NCBI GenBank assembly: GCA_021805485.1
Contig: JAJZFF010000376.1
Location: 1-6,173 of the forward strand
From: Pseudomonadota bacterium
GTDB lineage: Bacteria; Pseudomonadota; Alphaproteobacteria; Acetobacterales; Acetobacteraceae
Length of the DNA: 6,173 bases
Reading direction: 5' to 3'
How positions within the stretch are numbered: position 1 is the first letter of the stretch; every line of letters starts with the position of its first letter. Under the pieces are notes generated by a model. That model was not told where the DNA came from. It searched no databases and was given only the letters and a program-made list of their open reading frames with translations. Positions 1 to 6,156 of the stretch are shown in pieces. A program made the translations under genes and the position numbers.

Positions 1-104
<104 letters not shown>

Positions 105-118
105 ATCGGCCGCGCCGC

Positions 119-970
119 TCAGCCCAGTTCGAAATGGCCGTTGTTCACGACCACGACGTCGCGCTCCACGACGCGGGCGCGGAAGGCCCCGTCGCGCCAG
201 ATCTCCGTGCGGATGGTCTCGCCGGGGAAAACGGGGGCGGAAAAGCGCAGCTCCATCGCCCGCAGCCGCTGCGGATCATAGTCGGCGAGCCCACGCAGCA
301 GCGCGTGGCAGACGGTGCCGAGCGTGCAGAGCCCATGCAGGATCGGCCGTGGGAAACCGGCGGCGGCGGCGAATTTCGGGTCCGCGTGCAGCGGATTGTC
401 GTCGCCGTTGAGCCGGTAGTAGAGCGCTTGTTCGGGCCGCGTGGCGAGGTCGATGGCCAGGTCCGGCGCGCGCGTCGGCAGTTCGTGCACCGGCTTCACC
501 GGCCCCGAAGGCCCGCCGAACCCGCCGTCGCCACGCATGAAGGTGGTCGAGTCGAGCGTCGCCAGTACCTGGCCGGTGGCGGCGTCGAGCACCTGTTTCT
601 CGGAATAGAGCAGCGCGCCCTTGCCGGGGCCCTTGTCGATCACCTCGACGACGCGGGTCCGGCCGAGGATCTCGCCCTCCACCGGCAACGGCGCATGCCA
701 GACGATGCTCTGTTCGCCGTGCACCACCTTCACCGCGTCCACCCCGGTCTCGGGCAGGCGCAGCCAGAAGCCGGGATGGCCGAGCACCACCGCCATCGCC
801 GGCATGGCGCGCAGGTCCTTGTGGGAATCGACGAAGCGCAGCTGCCGCTCGTCCATCGGGTCCTGACCGAGCCCGACCGAGAGGGCGTAGAACACCGTGT
901 CCCGCCGCGTCACGCGCTGGCGGACTTCGGGGATCGGGAAGGTCTTCAGCTTCTCATAATTGATGGCCAT
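119..970 (-). CDS. MaoC-family (hydratase-2 type) dehydratase, two-hotdog protein
   Basis: This 283-residue protein is a probable cytoplasmic R-specific 2-enoyl-CoA hydratase, or a related hotdog-fold acyl-CoA dehydratase, adding water across trans-2-enoyl-CoA. The C-terminal half (about residues 165-280) has the hydratase-2 signature: YYRLNGDDNPLHADP at 184-198, then GFPRPILHGLC at 205-215. By analogy with eukaryotic hydratase 2, Asp190 and His195 (D-x4-H spacing) are the likely catalytic pair. The N-terminal half (about 1-150) lacks that motif and would be the degenerate first hotdog domain, as in other proteins of about 280-300 residues in this family. The frame stays open upstream to 1180, but ATG 970 is chosen because it follows a GGAGAG ribosome site and gives the normal family length. 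It overlaps the 3' end of the acyl-CoA synthetase gene by 17 bp, so the two are probably co-translated. The substrate chain is unknown; a steroid or branched-chain side-chain acyl-CoA is as possible as a fatty acyl-CoA. Confidence 0.9.
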   Translation of the reverse strand: MAINYEKLKTFPIPEVRQRVTRRDTVFYALSVGLGQDPMDERQLRFVDSHKDLRAMPAMAVVLGHPGFWLRLPETGVDAVKVVHGEQSIVWHAPLPVEGEILGRTRVVEVIDKGPGKGALLYSEKQVLDAATGQVLATLDSTTFMRGDGGFGGPSGPVKPVHELPTRAPDLAIDLATRPEQALYYRLNGDDNPLHADPKFAAAAGFPRPILHGLCTLGTVCHALLRGLADYDPQRLRAMELRFSAPVFPGETIRTEIWRDGAFRARVVERDVVVVNNGHFELG

Positions 971-3071
971 CCGGCTCTCCGATCTCGAGCACCGCGTCCG
1001 CGGCAAGAGCGCCCTCGCCCTCAGGCAGGGCGAAGACAGGGTTGAGATCCACCGCGCGCAGCCGCTCGCCGGCCTGCGCCGCGAACGCCGAAAGCCGCGA
1101 CAGCATCTGCGCCAGGGCGGCGATATCGGCCGGCTGACGCCCGCGCGCCCCTTGGAGCAGCGCCGCGCCGCGAATGGCACCGATCATCTCGCGGGCGACA
1201 TCCACGCCGAACGGGCAGCGGCGGAACACCACGTCCTTGAGCACCTCGACGAAAATCCCGCCGAGGCCGAAGGCGGCGATGGGGCCGAAGACCGGGTCAC
1301 GGTGGATGCCGAGCAGGCATTCCACGCCGCCCTGCACCTGCTTCGCCACCAGCACGCCCTCGATGCGCGCCGCCGGGCGGGCGGCGCCGGCCCGGGCGAG
1401 CAGGGTGGCGAATCCGGTGCGCGCCGCCTCGGCATCCGCGATGCCGACCAGCACGCCGCCGATCTCGGTCTTGTGGAGAATATCCGGGGAGACGATCTTC
1501 ATGACCACCGGGAAGCCCAGCGCCGCGGCCGCGGTGGCGGCCGCCTCGGCCGAGTCGACGACACGCTCGGGAACGATGCCGATGCCGGCGGCGGCGAGGA
1601 TGCGTTTGGCCTCCGCTTCGCTCGGCGTGGCCGCGGGCAGCGCGATCGCGGGCATCGGCGGCGGCGGCGGCGGCTCCGCGCGGGCGAAGGCGTCGCCGAA
1701 CCGGCCCATGGCATGGATCGCGTTCACCGCGCGCGTGGGATCCTCGAAGACGAGGAACCCGTCCGATTCGTAGTCGGCGACCAGTTCCGGGGCGGCGAGG
1801 ACGGAGAGGACGTAAAGCCGTTCCGGATGGCGCGCGCGCACGGCCGCGAGCTGCGCGCGCAGCCTGGGGGCGATCGACGCCGCCCCGCCGGTCTGGGAGA
1901 AGAAGGCCAGGACCGACGCATAGGCGCCCTCGGCCACCACGGCCTCGGCGAAGCGGCCCACCAGGCTGATCTCGTTGAAGACCTGGGCCGTGCAGTCGAC
2001 CGGGTTCCGGGGCGCGGCGAAGGGGACCAGCGCGCGCAGCTGGGCCTGCGCTGGCTCGGGCATCGGCGGCATGGCCAGCCCGAGCTGCTCGGCGGCGTCC
2101 GAGATCAGCACGCCCGCCCCGCCGCTGACCGTGATCACGCCGAGGGTGTTGCCGGCGGGATAGATCCGCTTGGTCGCGGCATAGGCGATGTCGAGCATCT
2201 CCTCGGTCGAGCGCGCGCGCACGACGCCGAACTCCGCCAGCACCGCCTCGGTCACGGCGTCGTCGCCGGCGATGGAAGCGGTGTGCGAGCGCGCCGCCGC
2301 CTGGCCGAGCGCGCTGCGTCCGACCTTCATCATCACCACCGGCTTGCGCGCCGCCCGCGCCCGTTCGAGCGCGGCGAGAAGCCCGTCGGCTGCGCGGATG
2401 CCCTCGGCGTAGGCGGCGATGACGTCGGTCTCCGGATCCTCCGCCAGCCAGCCGATGACGTCGCCGAGCGTGACGTCGCCCTCGTTGCCGGTGGTGACGC
2501 AAACCGGCGTGCCGAGGCCGCGATTGCGCGCGACGACGAACAGATGCGTGCCGTAGGCGCCGGACTGGCTGGCGATGCCGATCCGTCCCGGTCGCGGCCA
2601 GCCGGTCTCGAACGAGGAGGAGAAGATCGGGTAGAACCCGATCCTGGCATTGAACAGCCCCAGGCAGTTGGGCCCGAGCAGGCGCATGCCGTGCGCGCGC
2701 GCCGCTTCGATCATCCGCGCCTGCTCGGCGGCGCCTTCCGTGTCCACCTCGGCGAAACCGGCGGTGAAGACGATCGCGCCCTTCACCCCCCGCTGCCCCA
2801 GCGCCTCCACCATTGCCACCGCACCCGCGGCAGGGACGGCGACGATCGCCACGTCCGGCGTTTCGGGCAGGGACTCGATCGTCGGGTAGGCGGGCAGGCC
2901 CTGGATTTCGGCCCGCTTCGGGTTGACCGGGAGGATCGCACCGCGAAAGCCCTGCGCGCGCATATAGGCGATCGGCCGGCCACCGATCCGGGTCGGATCG
3001 TCCGAGGCGCCGATCACGGCCACGGAGCGCGGCGCGAGCAGCGGGGTCAGGCTTGAAAAATCAGGCTTCAT
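954..3071 (-). CDS. NDP-forming acyl-CoA synthetase (acetate-CoA ligase family), fused alpha-beta
   Basis: This 705-residue cytoplasmic enzyme is of the ADP-forming acetyl-CoA synthetase/succinyl-CoA ligase superfamily, which interconverts acyl-CoA plus NDP plus phosphate with acid plus CoA plus NTP. Domains in order are: a Rossmann CoA-binding domain (about 10-135, with SVAVIGASDDP at 16-26 and LLGPNCLGL at 131-139); two succinyl-CoA-ligase-like flavodoxin domains (about 160-460); and a C-terminal ATP-grasp domain (about 480-705). His263 in RSHTASIAGDD is the expected phosphohistidine of the alpha part. The ATP-grasp part shows VVMK at 522-525 and HKTEIGGV at 533-540, the loop that in this family carries a second histidine. 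A proline run (467-472) joins the alpha-like and beta-like halves. The start MKPDFSS (ATG 3071) fits the usual family N-terminus; only a weak GGAA lies 6 nt upstream. The frame remains open to 3491, but that extension is shadow sequence over the transglycosylase gene. The acyl substrate cannot be told from sequence. Confidence 0.92.
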   Translation of the reverse strand: MKPDFSSLTPLLAPRSVAVIGASDDPTRIGGRPIAYMRAQGFRGAILPVNPKRAEIQGLPAYPTIESLPETPDVAIVAVPAAGAVAMVEALGQRGVKGAIVFTAGFAEVDTEGAAEQARMIEAARAHGMRLLGPNCLGLFNARIGFYPIFSSSFETGWPRPGRIGIASQSGAYGTHLFVVARNRGLGTPVCVTTGNEGDVTLGDVIGWLAEDPETDVIAAYAEGIRAADGLLAALERARAARKPVVMMKVGRSALGQAAARSHTASIAGDDAVTEAVLAEFGVVRARSTEEMLDIAYAATKRIYPAGNTLGVITVSGGAGVLISDAAEQLGLAMPPMPEPAQAQLRALVPFAAPRNPVDCTAQVFNEISLVGRFAEAVVAEGAYASVLAFFSQTGGAASIAPRLRAQLAAVRARHPERLYVLSVLAAPELVADYESDGFLVFEDPTRAVNAIHAMGRFGDAFARAEPPPPPPMPAIALPAATPSEAEAKRILAAAGIGIVPERVVDSAEAAATAAAALGFPVVMKIVSPDILHKTEIGGVLVGIADAEAARTGFATLLARAGAARPAARIEGVLVAKQVQGGVECLLGIHRDPVFGPIAAFGLGGIFVEVLKDVVFRRCPFGVDVAREMIGAIRGAALLQGARGRQPADIAALAQMLSRLSAFAAQAGERLRAVDLNPVFALPEGEGALAADAVLEIGEPDGHQL
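975..980 (-). promoter_or_regulatory. Ribosome binding site deciding the MaoC start
   Basis: On the minus strand GGAGAG lies 4 nt before ATG 970, inside the last codons of the upstream synthetase gene. It supports this start over the longer open frame that continues to 1180, whose extra 70 residues are arginine-rich and look like read-through of the synthetase gene in another frame. Confidence 0.7.
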
Positions 3072-3076
3072 GCGAC

Positions 3077-3132
3077 GTTCCGCGGGGGCCTTGCCCCCGC
3101 GCCCCCCACCAAGGGCCGACGGCCCTTGGAAC
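3077..3132. repeat. Double-palindrome intergenic element (REP/BIME-like)
   Basis: Two perfect 9-bp inverted repeats lie side by side. One is CGCGGGGGC/GCCCCCGCG (3081-3089 and 3093-3101) with loop CTT. The other is CCAAGGGCC/GGCCCTTGG (3109-3117 and 3121-3129) with loop GAC. They are joined by a C6-A spacer, and an outer GTTCC/GGAAC pair (3077-3081 and 3128-3132) closes the block. The element fills much of the 94-bp gap between the transglycosylase stop and the synthetase start. Either hairpin could attenuate or stop transcription leaving the transglycosylase gene, but no T-run follows, so a classic intrinsic terminator is not supported. Its compact mosaic form resembles dispersed palindromic elements of high-GC proteobacteria; whether it is dispersed in this genome cannot be seen here. 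Confidence 0.75.
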
Positions 3133-3165
3133 CCGATACTGGGCAAAGCCGCGCCGGGCAAGCCC

Positions 3166-4380
3166 TCAGGACTGCGCGTTGGGAGCGACCAGGAGGCAAT
3201 GCAGACCCTGGCGGGCCAATTTGTCGCAGGCCTGCGCCGCGGCCTCGCGCGACAGGCCGGCCAGACGGGCGCGATAGAGTTTGCCATGCGGGGACAGGAT
3301 CCCCCCGACCACGGGGTGGGAAACGGCCAGTAGCCCGCGAGCCTGGTCGCGCGCTGCCAGCGCCGCGGCGAAGGCCTGGCCCTCCTGGGCGAAGGCGCCG
3401 ACCTGGATCGCCCAGGCGCCGCGCGGGTCGCCGCCGTGCGCCAGCGGCGCCTCCGCGGCCACTGCGGTGGAGATGAGGCGGAAGCCGCCATCGCGATGCC
3501 CCGGCGCGACCGCGGCGAGCTGGACCGGCGGCGCCGGCGGTATCGGGAGCGCGGGCGAGACGGGGAGCGTTGGCGAGACGGGGAGCGCTGGCGCCGCCGG
3601 CGGCGGCGAGGATCGGACCGCTGCCACCTGGACGCTGCGCGGCGGCGGTGCGGCCGCTGCCAGCACCGAGCCTCCCGCCGAGGCTGTACGCCGCGAATCG
3701 GGCGGGCGCTGGTTCCACGCCATGCGGTCGGCCGCAGCCCGGTTCGCGGGCCAGCTATCCTGGATATGCGGCGCGATCATCGCCACATATCGTCGCGTCT
3801 CGTCGGGCAGGGGACGGTGGTGCTGCAGCTGATCATCGAGTCGGGCCGGGCCGGCGTTGTAGGCGGCGAGGAAGGCGGGCGCGCCATAAATATCGTACAT
3901 CTCGCGGATGTAGGCGGTGCCGGCGAGGATGTTGTTGCGCGGGTCGAAGGGGTCGTTGCCGAGCCCATAGCGCTGGCGCATGAGATCGAAGGTTGCGGGC
4001 ATGACCTGCATCAGCCCCATCGCGCCTTTGGGCGAGGTGACGAGCTGGCCGTTGACGTACTCGTGCCCACCGGATTCCGTGCGCATCACCTCCCGTATCC
4101 AGCGCTCAGGAACATCGAATTTCTGCGCTGCTTCGCTGATGTAGGGCCGCCACGGGTCCTCTGGCGGCCCTGGCGGCTCGTAGCTGCCGCTTGCCCGGGC
4201 GACGTAGTGCGCCGCTTCACCCCGCTGGTCGGTGAGCTGCGGATGCCCGGCGCAGGCCGCGAGCAGGGCGAGAGCCCCTCCGCACAGGAACAGGCGAGAA
4301 ACCCGCCGCGCCCAGGCGCGAATGTCAGGGGAGACTTGCCGCCGGTGCGAGGATGCGGCGGAATGCGGGGCAGGCGGCAT
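3166..4380 (-). CDS. Lipoprotein lytic transglycosylase (SLT) with C-terminal SPOR domain
   Basis: This 404-residue envelope protein is predicted to cleave the MurNAc-GlcNAc bond of peptidoglycan to 1,6-anhydro products. The signal peptide has a hydrophobic stretch (about 30-42) and lipobox LAAC with Cys43; Ala at the +2 position favours the outer membrane. The SLT domain (about 78-205) contains TESGG with likely catalytic Glu102, GAMGLMQVMPAT at 119-130, NNILAGTAYI at 149-158 and AYNAGPARL at 173-181, the standard family 1 motif order. A Pro/Ala/Ser-rich linker (about 235-295) with LPVSP repeats leads to a SPOR domain (about 320-400, starting AWAIQVGAF), a module known to bind glycan strands stripped of stem peptides at division sites. 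ATG 4380 is preferred over GTG 4431 because GGGAGAG precedes it, though at 11 nt, and because it still leaves a long 29-residue n-region. It is the first gene of the leftward cluster. Septal action is inferred from the SPOR domain. Confidence 0.92.
   Translation of the reverse strand: MPPAPHSAASSHRRQVSPDIRAWARRVSRLFLCGGALALLAACAGHPQLTDQRGEAAHYVARASGSYEPPGPPEDPWRPYISEAAQKFDVPERWIREVMRTESGGHEYVNGQLVTSPKGAMGLMQVMPATFDLMRQRYGLGNDPFDPRNNILAGTAYIREMYDIYGAPAFLAAYNAGPARLDDQLQHHRPLPDETRRYVAMIAPHIQDSWPANRAAADRMAWNQRPPDSRRTASAGGSVLAAAAPPPRSVQVAAVRSSPPPAAPALPVSPTLPVSPALPIPPAPPVQLAAVAPGHRDGGFRLISTAVAAEAPLAHGGDPRGAWAIQVGAFAQEGQAFAAALAARDQARGLLAVSHPVVGGILSPHGKLYRARLAGLSREAAAQACDKLARQGLHCLLVAPNAQS
3545..3598 (-). 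repeat. 18-bp in-frame tandem repeat in the transglycosylase linker
   Basis: Three 18-bp units (3545-3562, 3563-3580, 3581-3598) begin with gggagcg on the plus strand; the first two differ at only two positions and the third is degenerate in its second half. On the coding strand they specify the hexapeptide pattern ALPVSP/TLPVSP, within the flexible linker between the SLT and SPOR domains. Copy number would change linker length in steps of six residues without shifting the frame. Confidence 0.8.
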
Positions 4381-4391
4381 ATGGGGTCTCG

Positions 4392-4398
4392 CTCTCCC
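4392..4398 (-). promoter_or_regulatory. Ribosome binding site of the SLT-SPOR lipoprotein gene
   Basis: On the minus strand GGGAGAG lies 11 nt before ATG 4380. The spacing is long for a Shine-Dalgarno site, but no comparable purine-rich stretch precedes the alternative GTG start at 4431. Confidence 0.45.
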
Positions 4399-4469
4399 GT
4401 CGGGTCGCAGCAAACAATGACCGGCCAGCACGACGGCCGAACACCATCATGCGCTTGTAGGATTAAGCA

Positions 4470-4499
4470 TTGGATCAAGAACGCCGCGTAAGATGTTAT
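4470..4499 (+). promoter_or_regulatory. Candidate sigma-70-type promoter for the slyB-like gene
   Basis: TTGGAT and TGTTAT are separated by 18 bp, about 97 bp before the start codon. The match is three of six and four of six to consensus, so this is a tentative call resting mainly on position in the least GC-rich part of the gap. Confidence 0.25.
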
Positions 4500-4584
4500 C
4501 CGAAAGCCCATGCGCCTGCAAGATCAGACAATCCGGGTGATCAGATCGGCCCCTGTGAGCAGGTCCGCGCTGTGGTGCCCTATC

Positions 4585-4590
4585 GAGGAG
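4585..4590 (+). promoter_or_regulatory. Ribosome binding site deciding the slyB-like start
   Basis: GAGGAG lies 5 nt before ATG 4596, ideal spacing. It favours this start over ATG 4662, which would give a more typical 19-residue signal peptide but has no clear ribosome site. Confidence 0.8.
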
Positions 4591-4595
4591 AGACC

Positions 4596-5126
4596 ATGCA
4601 GAGACTTCGTGGCGTGATCGTGACTTGGCTCCCCGCCCCTGGCCTCCAGGCGCGGCTTCGCATGTCCATGTCCGGGCTGGTGCTGGCGTTCGTCGTGCTG
4701 GCGATGGCCCTCAGCGGCTGCGCCGCCCCGCCGCCGAACAGCACCTATGGCGGCTATGGGGTCGGCCGCGCGGCGCAGGTCTCCTATGGCACGATCGTCT
4801 CGATGCGGGACGTCGCCGTCCAGGGGGCGAGCAGTGGCATCGGCGCGCTGGGCGGCGCCGCGGCCGGCGGTGTCGCCGGCAGCTTCCTCGGCGGCGACCC
4901 GCGCACGAACATCCTTGGTGCCATTGGCGGCGCCTTGATCGGCGGCATCGCCGGCAGCGCCGTCGAGGGCGGCCTGGCGAGCGGGCAGGCTGTCGAGTTC
5001 ATCATCCGCGTGGATGACGGGCAGACTATCTCGGTGGTGCAGAGCAACGAGAACCGCTTCGTTCCCGGCCAGCGCGTTGCCATCATCCGCGGCGACCATC
5101 TGCGGCTCGCCCCGGTTGCAGGCTAA
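4596..5126 (+). CDS. slyB: SlyB/Pcp-like glycine-zipper outer-membrane lipoprotein
   Basis: This is a 176-residue predicted lipoprotein. The hydrophobic segment (about 27-39) ends in lipobox LSGC with Cys42, followed by Ala, which suggests sorting to the outer membrane. The middle (about 85-134) is a glycine zipper with GGAAAGGVAGSFLGG and GAIGGALIGGIAGSAVEGG. The C-terminal part has VEFIIRVDDGQTISVVQ (about 138-154) and FVPGQRVAIIRG, closely following the SlyB pattern of E-x-IR-x-DDG-x-TI-x-VVQ and F-x-PGQRV. SlyB proteins are abundant outer-membrane lipoproteins linked to envelope integrity; the exact role here is inferred. The n-region is unusually long (about 26 residues) and contains Trp and two Pro, so initiation at ATG 4662 (Cys20) is a fair alternative. 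The last residues VAG and the TAA stop lie in the first unit of a 15-bp tandem repeat. The family assignment is firm; strict orthology to E. coli slyB is less certain. Confidence 0.85.
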   Translation: MQRLRGVIVTWLPAPGLQARLRMSMSGLVLAFVVLAMALSGCAAPPPNSTYGGYGVGRAAQVSYGTIVSMRDVAVQGASSGIGALGGAAAGGVAGSFLGGDPRTNILGAIGGALIGGIAGSAVEGGLASGQAVEFIIRVDDGQTISVVQSNENRFVPGQRVAIIRGDHLRLAPVAG

Positions 5127-5160
5127 TTGGATGCAGGCGGATCGGTTGCGGGCTGATCGG
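5116..5160 (+). repeat. Three-copy 15-bp tandem repeat across the slyB-like stop codon
   Basis: The units are ttgcaggctaattgg (5116-5130), atgcaggcggatcgg (5131-5145) and ttgcgggctgatcgg (5146-5160). They share the core tgc-ggc-ggc with 11-12 of 15 positions alike between pairs. Because 15 is a multiple of three, the copies stay in the lipoprotein frame: unit 1 carries the TAA stop, unit 2 has GGA at the same place and unit 3 has TGA. Confidence 0.7.
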
Positions 5161-5199
5161 GGGGGCGCCGGCAGGCCGTCGCGGGTTGTCGGCGGCGCA

Positions 5200-5214
5200 G
5201 CGATCGGCTATCGC
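5200..5214. repeat. Small inverted repeat before the permease start
   Basis: GCGAT and ATCGC flank a 5-nt centre, ending 11 nt before ATG 5226. A 5-bp stem in such GC-rich DNA is marginal. The 99-bp gap as a whole (5127-5225) holds this, the tandem repeat and no gene; I see no clear promoter in it. Confidence 0.3.
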
Positions 5215-5225
5215 GCCGCGCAGCC

Positions 5226-6152
5226 ATGACCGTCATCGCCCAGCACGCCGCCGAGGAGGCGGTTCCCGTCGCGTCAACGGCACCCCCCTCGGCGACCGGC
5301 GACGCTGTGCTGGCGGCCAGCGGGGCCGAACAGGTGCTGTGCTTTGCCGCCGGGCTCGACTATGCCGGCCGGCGCCGGCTGGCGCTGGCCGATCTCGCCG
5401 AGGCGTGGCGCCTGCGGCGCCTGGTCCGCGCCCTCGCCTGGCTGGACATCAAAGCGCGCTACCGGGGCTCCGTCCTCGGGCCGTTCTGGCTGACGCTCTC
5501 GACCGCGGTGATGGTCTTCGCGCTCGGCATTCTCTACTCCACGCTCTTCCGCATGGACCTGCACACCTATCTGCCCTTTCTCGGGCTCTCGCTGGTGTTG
5601 TGGAACCTGCTGCAGAGCCTGGTGACCGATGGCTGCATCGGCTTCACCGTCGAGGAAGCGACGATCCGCTCCCTGCGCATGCCGTTCTCGCTGTATGCGG
5701 CGCGCATCGTGCTGCGCAACCTGATCGTGTTCGGCCACAACATCGCCGTCGTGGTCGTGGTCTTCGCCATCTTCGGCATCTGGCCCGGGGTCAGTCTGCT
5801 GGCGGCGGTGCCGGCGCTCGCGCTGTGGCTGGTCGACGCGTTCGCTCTCACCCTTACGCTGGGCGCCATTTGCGCGCGTTTCCGCGACATCCCGCCGATC
5901 GTCGCCAGCGTCATGCAGATCGCTTTCTTCGTCAGCCCGATCATCTGGAAGCCTGAGCTGATGCGCGACCAGGCCGGCTGGCTGCCTTTGAACCCGTTCT
6001 ATGCGTTGTTCGAGATCGTCCGCGGTCCGCTGCTGGGCAATGGCGTGTCGGCGCTGCTGTGGGCGGCGGCGCTGGCCTATTCGGCGCTGCTGCTCGTGAT
6101 CTCGTGGCGGCTGTTCGTGCGTGTGCGCGGGCGGCTGGCGTTCTGGGTCTAG
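5226..6152 (+). CDS. ABC-2 type transporter permease (Wzm/KpsM-like polysaccharide exporter)
   Basis: This 308-residue inner-membrane protein is the probable transmembrane half of an ABC exporter for lipid-linked O-antigen or capsular polysaccharide. It shows the family entry motif DIKARYRGSVLGPFWLTLS (74-92), then about six hydrophobic segments (near 86-107, 115-135, 165-188, 190-212, 225-242 and 275-296). The stretch ARFRDIPPIVASVMQIAFF (217-235) and the SPIIWKP and LNPFYALFEIVRGPLLG blocks are typical of this permease group. The Ala-rich N-terminal 50 or so residues form a longer cytoplasmic lead than many relatives have. ATG 5226 is the only ATG, GTG or TTG in frame after the TGA at 5154-5156, yet it lacks a visible Shine-Dalgarno site; a GTG near codon 37 is a possible shorter start. 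The following ATG only 4 nt after the stop suggests an operon with its ATPase. The exported polymer cannot be told from this gene. Confidence 0.9.
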   Translation: MTVIAQHAAEEAVPVASTAPPSATGDAVLAASGAEQVLCFAAGLDYAGRRRLALADLAEAWRLRRLVRALAWLDIKARYRGSVLGPFWLTLSTAVMVFALGILYSTLFRMDLHTYLPFLGLSLVLWNLLQSLVTDGCIGFTVEEATIRSLRMPFSLYAARIVLRNLIVFGHNIAVVVVVFAIFGIWPGVSLLAAVPALALWLVDAFALTLTLGAICARFRDIPPIVASVMQIAFFVSPIIWKPELMRDQAGWLPLNPFYALFEIVRGPLLGNGVSALLWAAALAYSALLLVISWRLFVRVRGRLAFWV

Positions 6153-6156
6153 CGCG

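Larger units (their letters stand above)
4381..4595. promoter_or_regulatory. Divergent intergenic region between the SLT-SPOR and slyB-like genes
   Basis: This 215-bp stretch carries no supportable gene and must contain the start signals of both divergent genes. It is visibly less GC-rich than its surroundings in the middle (about 4455-4500). The best rightward promoter candidate is TTGGAT (4470-4475) and TGTTAT (4494-4499) with an 18-bp spacer, a weak sigma-70-like match. For the leftward gene I find only poorer matches (CTTAAT read on the minus strand near 4464-4469). A direct repeat GATCAGA occurs at 4522-4528 and 4539-4545, 17 bp apart, downstream of the candidate -10 box. An open frame from TTG 4470 runs into the lipoprotein gene, but it has no ribosome site and would destroy the signal peptide. 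Confidence 0.6.

Noticed and set aside
960..3056. Very long open frame (698 codons) on the plus strand opposite the acyl-CoA synthetase gene
   Set aside because: It is Arg/Gly/Asp/His-rich with no recognisable domain, and mirrors the synthetase codons. Long antisense frames are expected when third positions are G or C. The synthetase has clear conserved motifs, so the plus-strand frame is a shadow.
3102..3165. Rho-independent terminator after the transglycosylase gene
   Set aside because: The hairpins are strong, but no U-tract follows either of them in the direction of transcription.
3072..3491. Upstream extension of the synthetase frame by 140 codons
   Set aside because: It overlaps the SPOR-coding end of the transglycosylase gene in another frame, is rich in Arg, Pro and Ser, and precedes a well-placed family-typical start at 3071.
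3436..4491. Plus-strand open frame (351 codons) opposite the transglycosylase gene
   Set aside because: It is extremely Arg-rich with no domain features. The opposite strand has SLT and SPOR motifs and a lipobox.
4470..4595. N-terminal extension of the slyB-like gene from TTG 4470
   Set aside because: It would put 42 charged and Cys-containing residues before the signal peptide and has no ribosome site, while ATG 4596 has a strong one.
5165..5198. GCGCCG/CGGCGC inverted pair as a terminator after the slyB-like gene
   Set aside because: It is a six-base stem with a loop of over 20 bases and no T-run, within chance for this base composition.
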